From Bradyrhizobium tropiciagri (GTDB lineage Bacteria > Pseudomonadota > Alphaproteobacteria > Rhizobiales > Xanthobacteraceae): a DNA stretch of 64,000 bases. Below, one piece after another: positions 18,340 through 25,288 of the stretch (position 1 is the stretch's first letter; each line of letters starts with the position of its first letter). A program made the translations under genes and the position numbers. The notes below the pieces were generated by a model, which saw only the letters and a program-made list of their open reading frames with translations, did not search any database and was not told the DNA's origin. The stretch spans positions 744,001-808,000 of the forward strand of contig NZ_JAFCKF010000001.1 in assembly GCF_018130545.1 (NCBI RefSeq), written 5' to 3'.

Positions 18340-18482
18340 ACCGTGTACGAAATAATTTCGAATCGCGCGGAACGAGTCCGGGGGGATGCGAGTCATGCAA
18401 GGAGCCGGTTATTCCCCCTGCCCCATTGACCGGCGACGTAGGGCGCGACCGTGGTGATGCCGGTCGCGCCCTGCTCTTTTTT
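18340..18482 (+). ncRNA. Candidate small RNA ending at an orphan terminator
   Basis: A strong plus-strand terminator has no plus-strand gene before it. AGGGCGCGACCG (18440-18451) and CGGTCGCGCCCT (18461-18472) form a perfect 12-bp stem followed by T6 (18477-18482). The flanking genes are both on the minus strand. The preceding 100 nt contain TTCCCCCTGCCCC, a pyrimidine stretch able to pair with ribosome sites. A 23-codon frame from 18387 ends inside the hairpin and looks accidental. The 5' end is a guess. Confidence 0.4.
18440..18482 (+). terminator. Orphan Rho-independent terminator
   Basis: Perfect 12-bp GC-rich stem, 9-nt loop and U6 tail, readable only on the plus strand. No annotated plus-strand gene precedes it within 700 bp. 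Confidence 0.75.
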
Positions 18483-18597
18483 GGCGATGCTTTTCTAAGG
18501 TTGCCGCGAACCATGCGTCAGCCGGACTGTCACGCACCTGTCGCACCGGGCATCACGCGAAGGAGCAGTCCGCTCGCTGCCGAGAGGACCGCCTGCT

Positions 18598-18771
18598 TCA
18601 GGCGTTGTCGCTTGTCGGGGTGTCCTGGGATCGAACAACCGTCACCTCACGGCATGACGGGCAGCGACCGACGTGAAACTTGATTCCGGTCGTCTGGTCG
18701 TCGACGAGCATCAGTTCGCTCAAGGGCTCGCCGCATTTGCACGTGACGGTTTTCTTATCGGCAAAATACAT
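18598..18771 (-). CDS. 57-aa zinc-ribbon-like small protein
   Basis: ATG at 18771 follows a textbook GGAGG eight bases upstream. The product MYFADKKTVTCKCGEPLSEL... has CKC near residue 11 and CPSC at 37-40, the four-cysteine pattern of a small zinc ribbon. Between them is a short beta-like stretch (TGIKFHVGR). No family recognised. Gene size, ribosome site and cysteine pattern make it credible although it is very short. It may bind nucleic acid or protein; that is inference. Confidence 0.75.
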   Translation of the reverse strand: MYFADKKTVTCKCGEPLSELMLVDDQTTGIKFHVGRCPSCREVTVVRSQDTPTSDNA

Positions 18772-18907
18772 CAGACGTCCTCCATAAGCCTGGAGATTTC
18801 ATCTCGTCATTGGGGCGAGCCCGATTGCCGTGCTCGCCCCCTCGCTTTCGCTCCTTCTTGGTCTTTCAGGTCCCGGCAATCCGGACGGTGGCTATGGCTC
18901 CCGGCGC

Positions 18908-19084
18908 TTATTTCGCAGCGGCCTTGCGGGATTCCGCGGCTTCGCGCGCCTGCCGCTCGGCCTTGAGGCGCTGGAAATTGTCGTAGAACGCCTTCTCGTT
19001 GGCGCGATGCTCTTGCATCGCCTGCGACGCCTCTTGCTGACGCTGCGCGTCACGGACCCTGCGCTGCTGGGGAGTCAAATTCAT
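18908..19084 (-). CDS. 58-aa highly charged helical small protein
   Basis: ATG at 19084 follows CGGAG. The product MNLTPQQRRVRDAQRQQEAS... is almost entirely charged and glutamine-rich (QQEASQAMQEHRANEKAFYDNFQRLKAERQAREAAESRK) and should form one long helix. No cysteine or hydrophobic segment. Similar short proteins are known as hypotheticals in Bradyrhizobium; function unknown. Confidence 0.7.
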   Translation of the reverse strand: MNLTPQQRRVRDAQRQQEASQAMQEHRANEKAFYDNFQRLKAERQAREAAESRKAAAK

Positions 19085-19188
19085 ACGGCACTCCGATAAA
19101 CTATTGAATCGGCGATGGATTCAACGCACGATCTGGCAAAAAGTTGCACCAGGATTGAGGCTTCCGGCAGCGGGCAGGCTTGCCCGGC

Positions 19189-20115
19189 CTATTTGCGCAG
19201 GCTGGCCCAGACGCCGCCGAGGATCAAAAGACCGCCGATCAGATGGATCAGCTTCGGCGGCTCGCCGAGGATCAGCCAGGACAGCAAGGCGCTCGCGATC
19301 GGCGCGACATAGAGCACCAGCGACGTCCGCACCGAGCCGAAGCGTGCGCCGAGCCAGGCAAAGCCGGCATAGGCGGCGAGACCCGGGACCAGGCCCGCGA
19401 AGACATAGGCCTCGAATGCCCTGGCGTTGAACACCGCCGCCGGCGTCGCCCACATCTCCTGCAGCGCCGGCGGCAGCGAGCACAGCGCGCCGGCCGCCGA
19501 GAACAGGCTGACCCGCGCCAGCAACGAGGCACGCGGCGCGACGCGCGATTGCACCAGCGTGTAGCCGGACCAGCCGAGCATCGCGCCCACCACCAGGAGA
19601 TCGCCCCAGGCCGCGCTCGACTGCGTCAGCGCTTCCAGATGGCCGCCTGAGACGATCAGCAGCGCGCCGGCGAGCGCGAGCGCCGTGCCGAGCCATTGCA
19701 GCGGACCGATATGCTCGATGCCGAGCGCCGCCGAAATCAGCAGCACCATGATCGGCGACAGCGCGAAGATCAGCGCGATATGGATCGCTGTGGTGGTGAT
19801 CCCGGCGATGTAGACCGGGCCGCCGCACAGGAACATGCCGAGGAAGCCGGCGGCGAGGATCGGCCAGAAATTCTGCGCCAGCGGGATCTTGCCGTCGCGG
19901 ATCGCCGCGATCGCAAACGGCGCCAGGCCGATGGCGATGATGCTCCAGCGGAAGAAGGCCAGTGAGAACGGCGGCACCGAGCCGGCAAGGCCGCGCGCCA
20001 GCACCTGGTTCGACGCCTGCCCGACCGCGACCAGGATGAAGCCGGTCAGCGCGACCGCGTCCTCCCAGCCCGTCGCCGGGCGGCCCGCCTGCACCTTCGG
20101 CAGCTCCGCATCCAT
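19189..20115 (-). CDS. EamA/DMT family transporter
   Basis: A 308-aa inner-membrane protein with ten hydrophobic segments in two EamA repeats (about residues 20-155 and 170-300). The start MDAELPKVQAGRPATGWEDAV gives a short cytoplasmic tail before TM1 (ALTGFILVAVGQASNQVLA). LGIEHIGPLQWLGTALALAGALLIVSGG is typical of the first repeat end. Exporter of unknown metabolite. It stands alone with a small gap to the transglutaminase gene upstream. Confidence 0.9.
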   Translation of the reverse strand: MDAELPKVQAGRPATGWEDAVALTGFILVAVGQASNQVLARGLAGSVPPFSLAFFRWSIIAIGLAPFAIAAIRDGKIPLAQNFWPILAAGFLGMFLCGGPVYIAGITTTAIHIALIFALSPIMVLLISAALGIEHIGPLQWLGTALALAGALLIVSGGHLEALTQSSAAWGDLLVVGAMLGWSGYTLVQSRVAPRASLLARVSLFSAAGALCSLPPALQEMWATPAAVFNARAFEAYVFAGLVPGLAAYAGFAWLGARFGSVRTSLVLYVAPIASALLSWLILGEPPKLIHLIGGLLILGGVWASLRK

Positions 20116-20155
20116 GACACCGCCCCCTCAGCCGGTGCGCCCTTGCACGCGCGCC

Positions 20156-20836
20156 CTACTGCTCCGCCGCCTCCCGCTCCATATCGCGGCCGGACATGTC
20201 CTCGCCCTGCATGTTGGCATATTCGCGCGCCATCTCGCGCATCAGGAATTTCGCGGGCACGTCGTGATAGGTGCCGTGGTCGTTGACATACTGCATGTAG
20301 GCGCGGCCTTCGCCATCGAAGGGATGCAGCAGCGCGTCCGAATGGCCGTCGAAATCGAGCGGCGCAACGCCGAGCTTGGCGCACAGCGTGTCGTTGAAGG
20401 TCGGCGTCGCCTTGCGCCAGGCGCCGTCGACGAACACTTCGGTGAAGCCGTGCCAGGTGAACAGGTCCGAGCCCATGCTCTGGCGCAGCTTCTCGGTGGT
20501 GAGGTGGTTGCGGACGTCTGCGAAGCCGACCCGGGCCGGGATGCCGTGGACCCGGCAGGCCGCCGCATAGAGCGCCGCCTTGCCGACACAGTAGCCATTG
20601 CCGGCGGCGAGCACGCTGGAGGCGCGATAGCTCTCCGGCGAGCGCATGCTGACATAGGGATTGTAGCGGATGCCGTCGCGCACCGCGGTGTAGAGGCGGC
20701 TCGCGATCTCGCGCGCGCTGGCGTTGGCCGGCACGGCCGCGCGGGCGAACGCCTCGACGGCGGGGTGGTCGCTGTCGACATATTCGCCGGGGTCGGTGTA
20801 GAGGCGGCTGATCGTGTCAGGGAGATGCTCGGTCAT
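20156..20836 (-). CDS. Transglutaminase-like cysteine peptidase family protein
   Basis: A 226-aa cytoplasmic protein (no signal peptide). The transglutaminase-core triad is visible: Cys in GNGYCVGKAALYAAACR (about residue 82), His in WHGFTEVFVDGAW (about 128) and a following Asp in the ATPTFND region. HGIPARVGFADVRNH is the conserved strand after the Cys helix. Members act as peptidases or amide hydrolases. The substrate is unknown. It is followed by the DMT transporter gene on the same strand, 40 nt away. Confidence 0.88.
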   Translation of the reverse strand: MTEHLPDTISRLYTDPGEYVDSDHPAVEAFARAAVPANASAREIASRLYTAVRDGIRYNPYVSMRSPESYRASSVLAAGNGYCVGKAALYAAACRVHGIPARVGFADVRNHLTTEKLRQSMGSDLFTWHGFTEVFVDGAWRKATPTFNDTLCAKLGVAPLDFDGHSDALLHPFDGEGRAYMQYVNDHGTYHDVPAKFLMREMAREYANMQGEDMSGRDMEREAAEQ

Positions 20837-20904
20837 GGCGCAAGCTTAGCAAGCCATGGACGCAGTTCAATGCGGCACGCACAGCCGCATTGCAGGGCTG
20901 CCGC

Positions 20905-21126
20905 TCAGTTCTTGAAGTGTTCGTCCAACTGCGGCGGGCGGTAGCTGCGCCGCTTCGCCTTGAAATATTCGCGTGCGAAATGGATGCCGATCCCGATCAG
21001 GAACGGCGGGGCAAGCGCGGCAGCGATCATCAGCGCGGTGATCGACTTCGGCGTCAGGATGTCCAGCACCATCGACGCCAGCAGCCACAGCGTGGCAGCA
21101 ATCACCGCGACGTCGACATGCTTCAT
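20905..21126 (-). CDS. 73-aa small membrane protein
   Basis: A protein with two hydrophobic segments (residues 5-24 and 31-49) and a basic C-terminal tail (REYFKAKRRSYRPPQLDEHFKN), so probably an inner-membrane hairpin with both ends in the cytoplasm. No family recognised. It stands alone before the transglutaminase gene; no EcfG-type site is seen upstream. Confidence 0.6.
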   Translation of the reverse strand: MKHVDVAVIAATLWLLASMVLDILTPKSITALMIAAALAPPFLIGIGIHFAREYFKAKRRSYRPPQLDEHFKN

Positions 21127-21229
21127 TCCCCGCTCTTTCCCTTGGTCGATCCGGGTTCCATCCTACCGGCTGGCCCCGCGCGCGCCAAGGATTCCGGCGG
21201 CAAACGATACCTGTGGCCCTTCACTTTTT

Positions 21230-21255
21230 GGAACGGCGCTCGCGCAGCCCACGTT
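21230..21255 (+). promoter_or_regulatory. EcfG-type promoter for the 84-aa protein
   Basis: GGAAC, 17-nt spacer, CGTT, ending 31 bp before the ATG at 21286. Confidence 0.78.
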
Positions 21256-21285
21256 GGTCAGCAGCGACCAGACGAGGAGGCTACG

Positions 21286-21540
21286 ATGGGCAACTCCAGT
21301 GACATCCACAACGGCGTCGACCATCCCGCCAGCCGGAACGGCGTCAACGACCCGGTCGACGGGGTCGACGTGAAGCGGACGTTCGACGACAACCAGACGC
21401 CGCACGAACGCGCGCAATGGGCCGCCGATGTCCGTGCCGACGCCTCGCCCCGGAGCGAGGAAGCGTTCCTTCCCGAAGCGCTGCGTCGGCCGCCGACCGC
21501 ACCGTTGAACCCGCGCACCGGCCGCCATCCCACCGGCTAG
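21286..21540 (+). CDS. 84-aa hydrophilic stress-associated hypothetical protein
   Basis: ATG at 21286 follows GAGGAGG, an excellent ribosome site, and this decides the start against a longer upstream frame. The protein MGNSSDIHNGVDHPASRNG... is polar, low in hydrophobic residues and proline-rich at the end (LRRPPTAPLNPRTGRHPTG), so it may be disordered. No family recognised. An exact EcfG-type promoter places it in the general stress set. Confidence 0.75.
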   Translation: MGNSSDIHNGVDHPASRNGVNDPVDGVDVKRTFDDNQTPHERAQWAADVRADASPRSEEAFLPEALRRPPTAPLNPRTGRHPTG

Positions 21541-21685
21541 CTGGAGCCGCCGCAGGGGCGCCGTCAAAATATCGAAAAACAACCCCATGCAAAGTAGCCG
21601 GCGGCGGCCGGCGTTCGAACCAGGCGACTTGACATGTCGGGCAACTCAGAGGCATTCTTCTAATATTCCGAAATATTGAAGACCA
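21541..21685. other. Intergenic region, 84-aa gene and crcB converging
   Basis: Contains a short GC palindrome (AGCCGGCGGCGGCCGGC) and an AT-rich end. No gene or clear terminator is seen. Confidence 0.3.
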
Positions 21686-22072
21686 TCAAGCCGCCAGCGC
21701 CCGCACCAGCAAGAGGCCGCCGAACAGCGCCAGGATCGAGAGCGCGACGGAGGCTGCGATATAGGCGCCGGCGGACAACAGCTCGCCCCGTTGCATCAGC
21801 ACGATCGCATCGAGCGAGAAGGTCGAGAAGGTCGTGAAGCCGCCGCAGATGCCGACGGTGAGAAACACCCGCACCGCCTGGCTGACATTCCAGCTCAGCG
21901 CAAACGATTCCGCGAACACGCCGATCAGGAACGAGCCGACGATATTGATCGCCAGCGTGCCCCAGGGAAAATCCGTGCCGACCAGGCGCCCCGCGCCGAT
22001 CGCCACCAGATAGCGCGCGACCGATCCCAGCGAGCCGCCGATCGCGACCGCCGCCAACAATTGAACGTTCAA
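21686..22072 (-). CDS. crcB: Fluoride efflux channel CrcB/Fluc
   Basis: A four-TM inner-membrane channel that lets fluoride leave the cell; it works as a dual-topology dimer. The family blocks GGSLGSVARYLV, FPWGTLAINIVGSFLIG and GICGGFTTFSTFS are all present. I place the start at TTG 22072 (128 aa) because it overlaps the TGA of the upstream 57-aa gene as TTGA and follows GGAAGG. An ATG at 22096 would overlap that gene by 28 nt. A fluoride riboswitch lies upstream of the pair, confirming the role. Confidence 0.95.
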   Translation of the reverse strand: MNVQLLAAVAIGGSLGSVARYLVAIGAGRLVGTDFPWGTLAINIVGSFLIGVFAESFALSWNVSQAVRVFLTVGICGGFTTFSTFSLDAIVLMQRGELLSAGAYIAASVALSILALFGGLLLVRALAA

Positions 22073-22242
22073 TTTCTCACCCTTCCTGCTCGCCACTCGG
22101 CGATACCGACCAGCATCCCAACAACAAAAGTCGCGGCCACCGGCTCACCCGGCGCGTCGACCAGCAGGGCGACGACACCGACGAGCCAGATCGACCCGAC
22201 CAGCGACAATGCGATTGAGAGTGAACCAGGAAGACCCGTCAT
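22069..22242 (-). CDS. 57-aa small membrane protein translationally coupled to crcB
   Basis: ATG at 22242 follows AAGGGGG. The product MTGLPGSLSIALSLVGSIWL... is two hydrophobic segments (about residues 6-25 and 33-49) joined by VDAPGEPVA, ending in a short basic tail (WRAGRVRN). It lies between the fluoride riboswitch and crcB and shares a TTGA stop/start with crcB. No family recognised. Position strongly suggests a fluoride-related role, perhaps a partner of CrcB. Confidence 0.7.
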   Translation of the reverse strand: MTGLPGSLSIALSLVGSIWLVGVVALLVDAPGEPVAATFVVGMLVGIAEWRAGRVRN

Positions 22243-22297
22243 GCTCTGCCCCCTTCTCATTCGCAGGGCACGTGCAGCGGGTCGGCAGTGGCGCATG

Positions 22298-22370
22298 CTC
22301 CTACCGACGCTGTCGCGCCCGGTAGGAGTCATCAGCCTTGCGGCGGTTATCGGGGGACTCCATCCCCATC
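22298..22370 (-). promoter_or_regulatory. Fluoride riboswitch (crcB motif) with overlapping hairpin
   Basis: On the minus strand the aptamer reads GGGGATGG...GATAACCGCC, GCAAGGC, TGATGACTCCTAC, the conserved fluoride-sensing RNA sequence. Its 3' strand CTCCTACCG (complement of 22320-22328) is repeated inverted as CGGTAGGAG (complement of 22298-22306). This 9-bp hairpin competes with the aptamer pseudoknot and is the probable expression platform. The 57-aa gene starts 56 nt downstream. Confidence 0.93.
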
Positions 22371-22436
22371 AACATGGAGATGGTAGGCGAGCGGAACGGC
22401 GGGAGCAAGTGGGCGTCCCACCGCTCCGGTGTTGGT

Positions 22437-22634
22437 TCATGTGCTGGTCGACAGCATCGCGCTGAGCTCGACGGCTGTCTTCAGCTGCTCGATACGCGCG
22501 ACGATCTGCTCGCGCGCGACGCCGCGCGGCAGCTGCGCGAGCTTGCTTTCGAGCCGCACGCGGTGCTCCTCGAGCCGCTGCTCGAACGTATGGGGCTCAG
22601 ACCGTTTCCGCCTCTGAATCGTCTTCTGCATCAT
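22437..22634 (-). CDS. 65-aa charged helical small protein
   Basis: ATG at 22634, after AAAGG, opens MMQKTIQRRKRSEPHTFEQRLEEHRVRLESKLAQLPRG..., a basic then amphipathic helical protein ending in ELSAMLSTST. It overlaps the preceding 58-aa gene by 38 nt in another frame. No membrane segment or cysteine. Small proteins of this type are common hypotheticals in Bradyrhizobium. It probably shares the EcfG-type promoter at 22793 with its partner. Confidence 0.7.
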   Translation of the reverse strand: MMQKTIQRRKRSEPHTFEQRLEEHRVRLESKLAQLPRGVAREQIVARIEQLKTAVELSAMLSTST

Positions 22635-22773
22635 GCACCTTTGGTGGTTGCAGACCGGGACTATTGGCCCAGCGGTCCAGTTGATCGATGACCCGAGCGT
22701 GGCTCGCGCGCCGCGGTTCCGGCGCTCTCGGCTCCTCGGATAGCTTGCGGGGCAGCTTGACCTGGTTAGCCAT
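22597..22773 (-). CDS. 58-aa polar small protein
   Basis: ATG at 22773 after GGGAGAG. The product MANQVKLPRKLSEEPRAPEP... is proline-rich and ends in an acidic tail (AEDDSEAETV). Its last 38 nt overlap the next gene, so the two are probably coupled. No known family. An exact EcfG-type promoter lies 20 bp upstream of the ATG, so the leader is very short. Confidence 0.65.
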   Translation of the reverse strand: MANQVKLPRKLSEEPRAPEPRRASHARVIDQLDRWANSPGLQPPKVHDAEDDSEAETV

Positions 22774-22792
22774 GGCATCTCTCCCGCAATAT

Positions 22793-22817
22793 AACGGAAC
22801 AGGCAGCCGACCGTTCC
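22793..22817 (-). promoter_or_regulatory. EcfG-type promoter for the 58-aa and 65-aa genes
   Basis: Minus-strand GGAAC, 16-nt spacer, CGTT, ending 20 bp before the ATG at 22773. It is back to back with the plus-strand site at 22887, in an unusually AT-rich 180-bp spacer. Confidence 0.75.
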
Positions 22818-22886
22818 AAATTTTTTATCTAAGTCATTGATTTCATTTGATAATATTACTCATTAGGCGATTTCATCTCAACCTAT

Positions 22887-22911
22887 GGAACCGAATACGA
22901 GTTTGTTCGTT
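22887..22911 (+). promoter_or_regulatory. EcfG-type promoter for the ribbon-helix-helix gene
   Basis: GGAAC, 16-nt spacer, CGTT, 40 bp before the ATG at 22951. Confidence 0.78.
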
Positions 22912-22950
22912 TAGCAAATTACTCAATTCACTAAGTCTGGGCATTTGACG

Positions 22951-23196
22951 ATGAACGAGTTGCGTGCCGAACGATTGCAAGTGATGTTGTCGCCCGAGGA
23001 ACTGGCTGCCCTCGATGATTTCCGCTTCAAGCACCGCATGCCGACCCGCGCTGCGGCGGTCCGCGAGCTGCTCAAGCTCGGCCTGGCCGGCGTCGGCACT
23101 GACGCCGCTGCGGGGGTGAAGTCCAGCGATTACGGGGTGTTCAATCGTGGGCCTGAGGGGCACACGCAGGGGGACGACGCGCCGGACGACAAGTAA
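22951..23196 (+). CDS. Ribbon-helix-helix (CopG-type) small DNA-binding protein
   Basis: An 81-aa protein. Residues about 6-46 fit the ribbon-helix-helix fold: a short strand (RLQVMLSP), then helices EELAALDDFRFKHRM and TRAAAVRELLKLGLAG. The C-terminal half is polar and probably disordered (GPEGHTQGDDAPDDK). No toxin gene is adjacent, so an antitoxin role is not supported. An exact EcfG-type promoter suggests it acts as a stress-induced repressor or nucleoid factor. ATG 22951 is preferred over a TTG six bases upstream. Confidence 0.82.
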   Translation: MNELRAERLQVMLSPEELAALDDFRFKHRMPTRAAAVRELLKLGLAGVGTDAAAGVKSSDYGVFNRGPEGHTQGDDAPDDK

Positions 23197-23220
23197 CGGC
23201 GCGTTAGCGTTGGTCGCGAT

Positions 23221-23361
23221 TCAGCCGGCGACGAAGAGGTCCACGACCGCCTTCAGGGTGCAGACCACGAGCGCCGACGTGAACATCGCCGTGCCGAGAT
23301 CTGCGAGGTAAAGCAGCTGCGCCTTCTGCTCGGCATCGAGCCGCGCGATCGCCTTGCGCAT
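23221..23361 (-). CDS. 46-aa small membrane protein under stress promoter
   Basis: ATG at 23361 follows GGGAG. The product MRKAIARLDAEQKAQLLYLADLGTAMFTSALVVCTLKAVVDLFVAG has a charged N-terminal helix and a hydrophobic C-terminal segment (about residues 24-46) that can span the membrane. No family recognised. An exact EcfG-type promoter ends 23 bp upstream of the ATG. Confidence 0.7.
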   Translation of the reverse strand: MRKAIARLDAEQKAQLLYLADLGTAMFTSALVVCTLKAVVDLFVAG

Positions 23362-23383
23362 GGCCAAGCTCCCTTTTCAGGAG

Positions 23384-23408
23384 AACGCGTTTCGCGAATG
23401 TCGGTTCC
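23384..23408 (-). promoter_or_regulatory. EcfG-type promoter for the 46-aa gene
   Basis: Minus-strand GGAAC, 16-nt spacer, CGTT, ending 23 bp before the ATG at 23361. Confidence 0.75.
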
Positions 23409-23421
23409 GTCGGTCGCCGGC

Positions 23422-24303
23422 TCAGGTCCGCTGCAGCGCCAGCGTCACGCCGCCGAGCGTCAGCACCATGGCACCGATCTCGCGCAGCCCTAAGGGTTCG
23501 CCGAGGATGATTGCGGCCGACACCACGCCGATCACAGGCACCAGCAGCATGCCCGTCGACGCCGATGTCGGCGGCAGGCGGCGCAAGGTCTCGAACCAGG
23601 TGAGGTAGCAGATGCCCATCGGCATCAGCGTCATGTAGGCGAAGCAGCCGAGGCCGAGCGGCGTGATCGCGGTATAGTTCGGATGCTCGAACAGAATGCC
23701 GAGTAGCAGCATCACGAGACAGCCGATGCCGACCTGCCAGGCGACCACTGCGAGCGGCGGCATCGGCAGCGGCTTGCGGTTCAGCACATTGCCGAGCGCG
23801 AACAGGATGGCGCAGGCGAGCGCCAGCGCAATGCCGGTGAGCTTGTCGGCGCTGAACGCAAAGCCACCTCCGCCGAGCAGCAGCGCAACACCGGCGACGC
23901 CGAGCAGCAGCGCCGCACAATCCCGCAATGTCGGGCGACTGTGCAGCACCGGCCAGGCGAACAGCATCGCCCAGATCGGCATGGTGTAGGCGAGCAACGC
24001 GCCCTCACCGACCGTGACGAATTTCATCGCGATGGTACCAAAACCCATCCAGGCGAAGACATTGGTGAAGGAGGCGAACAACAGCCGGGGGATCGCCTCG
24101 CGCGGCACGGCGAGCGACTGCCCGCGGGCCAGCGCCAACGAGCCCAGGATCACTGCCGCGCAGGTGCCGGCCAGCCCGCGGGCGAACAGCGGCGGCCATT
24201 GCTGCAGCAGCAGCTTCATCAGCGGCCAGTTCAGCGCCCAGCCGAAGGCTGTCACCACCAGGCAGAGAAAGCCGATCGTTCGGTCGCGTTGCGTCGATTC
24301 CAT
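23422..24303 (-). CDS. EamA/DMT family transporter
   Basis: A 293-aa ten-TM inner-membrane protein with two EamA repeats. TM1 is TIGFLCLVVTAFGWALNWPLMKLLL, with the conserved WxxNWP region; the second repeat contains FETLRRLPPTSASTGMLLVPVIGV, the typical motif. It is probably a metabolite or amino-acid exporter; the substrate is unknown. It is not closely similar to the DMT gene at 19189. It lies just downstream of the EcfG-type site at 23384 but is read towards the 46-aa gene, and has no such site itself. Confidence 0.9.
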   Translation of the reverse strand: MESTQRDRTIGFLCLVVTAFGWALNWPLMKLLLQQWPPLFARGLAGTCAAVILGSLALARGQSLAVPREAIPRLLFASFTNVFAWMGFGTIAMKFVTVGEGALLAYTMPIWAMLFAWPVLHSRPTLRDCAALLLGVAGVALLLGGGGFAFSADKLTGIALALACAILFALGNVLNRKPLPMPPLAVVAWQVGIGCLVMLLLGILFEHPNYTAITPLGLGCFAYMTLMPMGICYLTWFETLRRLPPTSASTGMLLVPVIGVVSAAIILGEPLGLREIGAMVLTLGGVTLALQRT

Positions 24304-24366
24304 CGGCCGCGCTTAGCAGGCGGCGGCGCGTGATTCCACTTCGCATCACGCATGCGCACCGCCCTG

Positions 24367-25095
24367 TCAGGCAAAGGTGCCGGTTGTGATCTTTGGCCAG
24401 CCCTCGCTTTTCCGCGCGGCGGCAAGTCTGCTGGTCCAGGCATCGACCAGGCTTGCGATCAGAAGGCGGCCGGTGCCGCGCATGTCGGGCAGCTTCATGG
24501 TCGGCGTGCCGAGCGTCAGCGCGACCACGCCATGGATCGCCGCCAGCAGCGCGGTTGCCAGCCGCTGCGGCAGGCCCGGCGCCGGCTCGGCGCCATGTGC
24601 GGCGAGATACTCCCGCACCGAGATCACGAACAGCTCGTAGCTGCGGCGCGCGATCTCGGTCTCGCCGAAATAGACACCGTCGGGAAAGCGGCGGTCCTCG
24701 ACCGTACCGGACATCGAGAACAGCGAACGGAAGTGATCGGGATTATCGGCCCAGTAGTCGAGATAGGTCTCCATCACCCGCCGCAGCCGCAGATCGCTGT
24801 CGGCGGTCTGCGTGCGGACCCGTTCGAGCCGTTCGGCAACCGCCTCGAGATTCTGCTGCTTCACCGCGAGCAGCAGGAGCAGCTTGGTCGGATAATATTT
24901 GAGGACGGTGCCCTTCGAGTAGCCGATCGCGTCGGCGATCTTCTGGATCGAGACGGTCTCGAGCGTGCCGGCGGCGAACTCCTTGCGCGCGGTCTCGAGG
25001 ATCAACGCCTTCAGCGCCTCCTTGTCAGCCTCCTGACGCGCCCTGCGCTGAAAGCGCCGCCCGCCGCCCTTGCTGGATCGCCCCTCGATCGACAT
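24367..25095 (-). CDS. TetR family transcriptional regulator
   Basis: A 242-aa repressor. The N-terminal basic tail (SSKGGGRRFQRRARQ) is followed by the TetR helix-turn-helix at about residues 28-75 (ILETARKEFAAGTLETVSIQKIADAIGYSKGTVLKYYPTK). The C-terminal ligand domain shows the YLDYWADNPDHFRSLF stretch common in TetR_C groups. It is divergent from a cytochrome P450 gene, whose promoter carries a TetR-like palindrome at 25289-25314, so that gene is the likely target. The ligand is unknown, perhaps an aromatic acid. Confidence 0.92.
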   Translation of the reverse strand: MSIEGRSSKGGGRRFQRRARQEADKEALKALILETARKEFAAGTLETVSIQKIADAIGYSKGTVLKYYPTKLLLLLAVKQQNLEAVAERLERVRTQTADSDLRLRRVMETYLDYWADNPDHFRSLFSMSGTVEDRRFPDGVYFGETEIARRSYELFVISVREYLAAHGAEPAPGLPQRLATALLAAIHGVVALTLGTPTMKLPDMRGTGRLLIASLVDAWTSRLAAARKSEGWPKITTGTFA

Positions 25096-25107
25096 GGCCG
25101 TGTCCTA

Positions 25108-25239
25108 AAGCATGATCCGGAAAAGTGTGAAGCGGTTTTCCCTCGCGACAAACGCGGAACGCGTTTGCGCGGAGATCATGCTCAAACAAGAAAACCTGAA
25201 GCGCGACGGGGATCCAACCTGATCTCGTCGCGCTTTAGA
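25108..25239. repeat. Dispersed GCATGATCCGGAAAAGTG repeat
   Basis: AAAGCATGATCCGGAAAAGTG opens the element and AGATCATGCT follows as its inverted partner. A second half contains GCGCGACG...CGTCGCGC and ends GCGCTTTAGAGC. The same family occurs at 28568 (opposite strand) and 52256. Function unknown; it lies between divergent genes, so here it is not a terminator. Confidence 0.8.
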
Positions 25240-25288
25240 GCGTTTTCCGTTCCGATGGAATCGAAACGAGCCCCTCTTGCCATACGCC

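Noticed and set aside
22393-22417. Plus-strand GGAAC-N16-CGTC near the fluoride riboswitch
   Set aside because: The -10 lacks the final T and there is no plus-strand gene downstream.
22951-23196. Toxin-antitoxin module
   Set aside because: The ribbon-helix-helix protein could be an antitoxin, but no toxin-like gene is adjacent and the next genes are on the other strand.
23204-23920. 238-codon minus-strand frame covering the 46-aa gene and part of the DMT gene
   Set aside because: It is an Arg/Ala-rich shadow of the DMT transporter gene in another frame.
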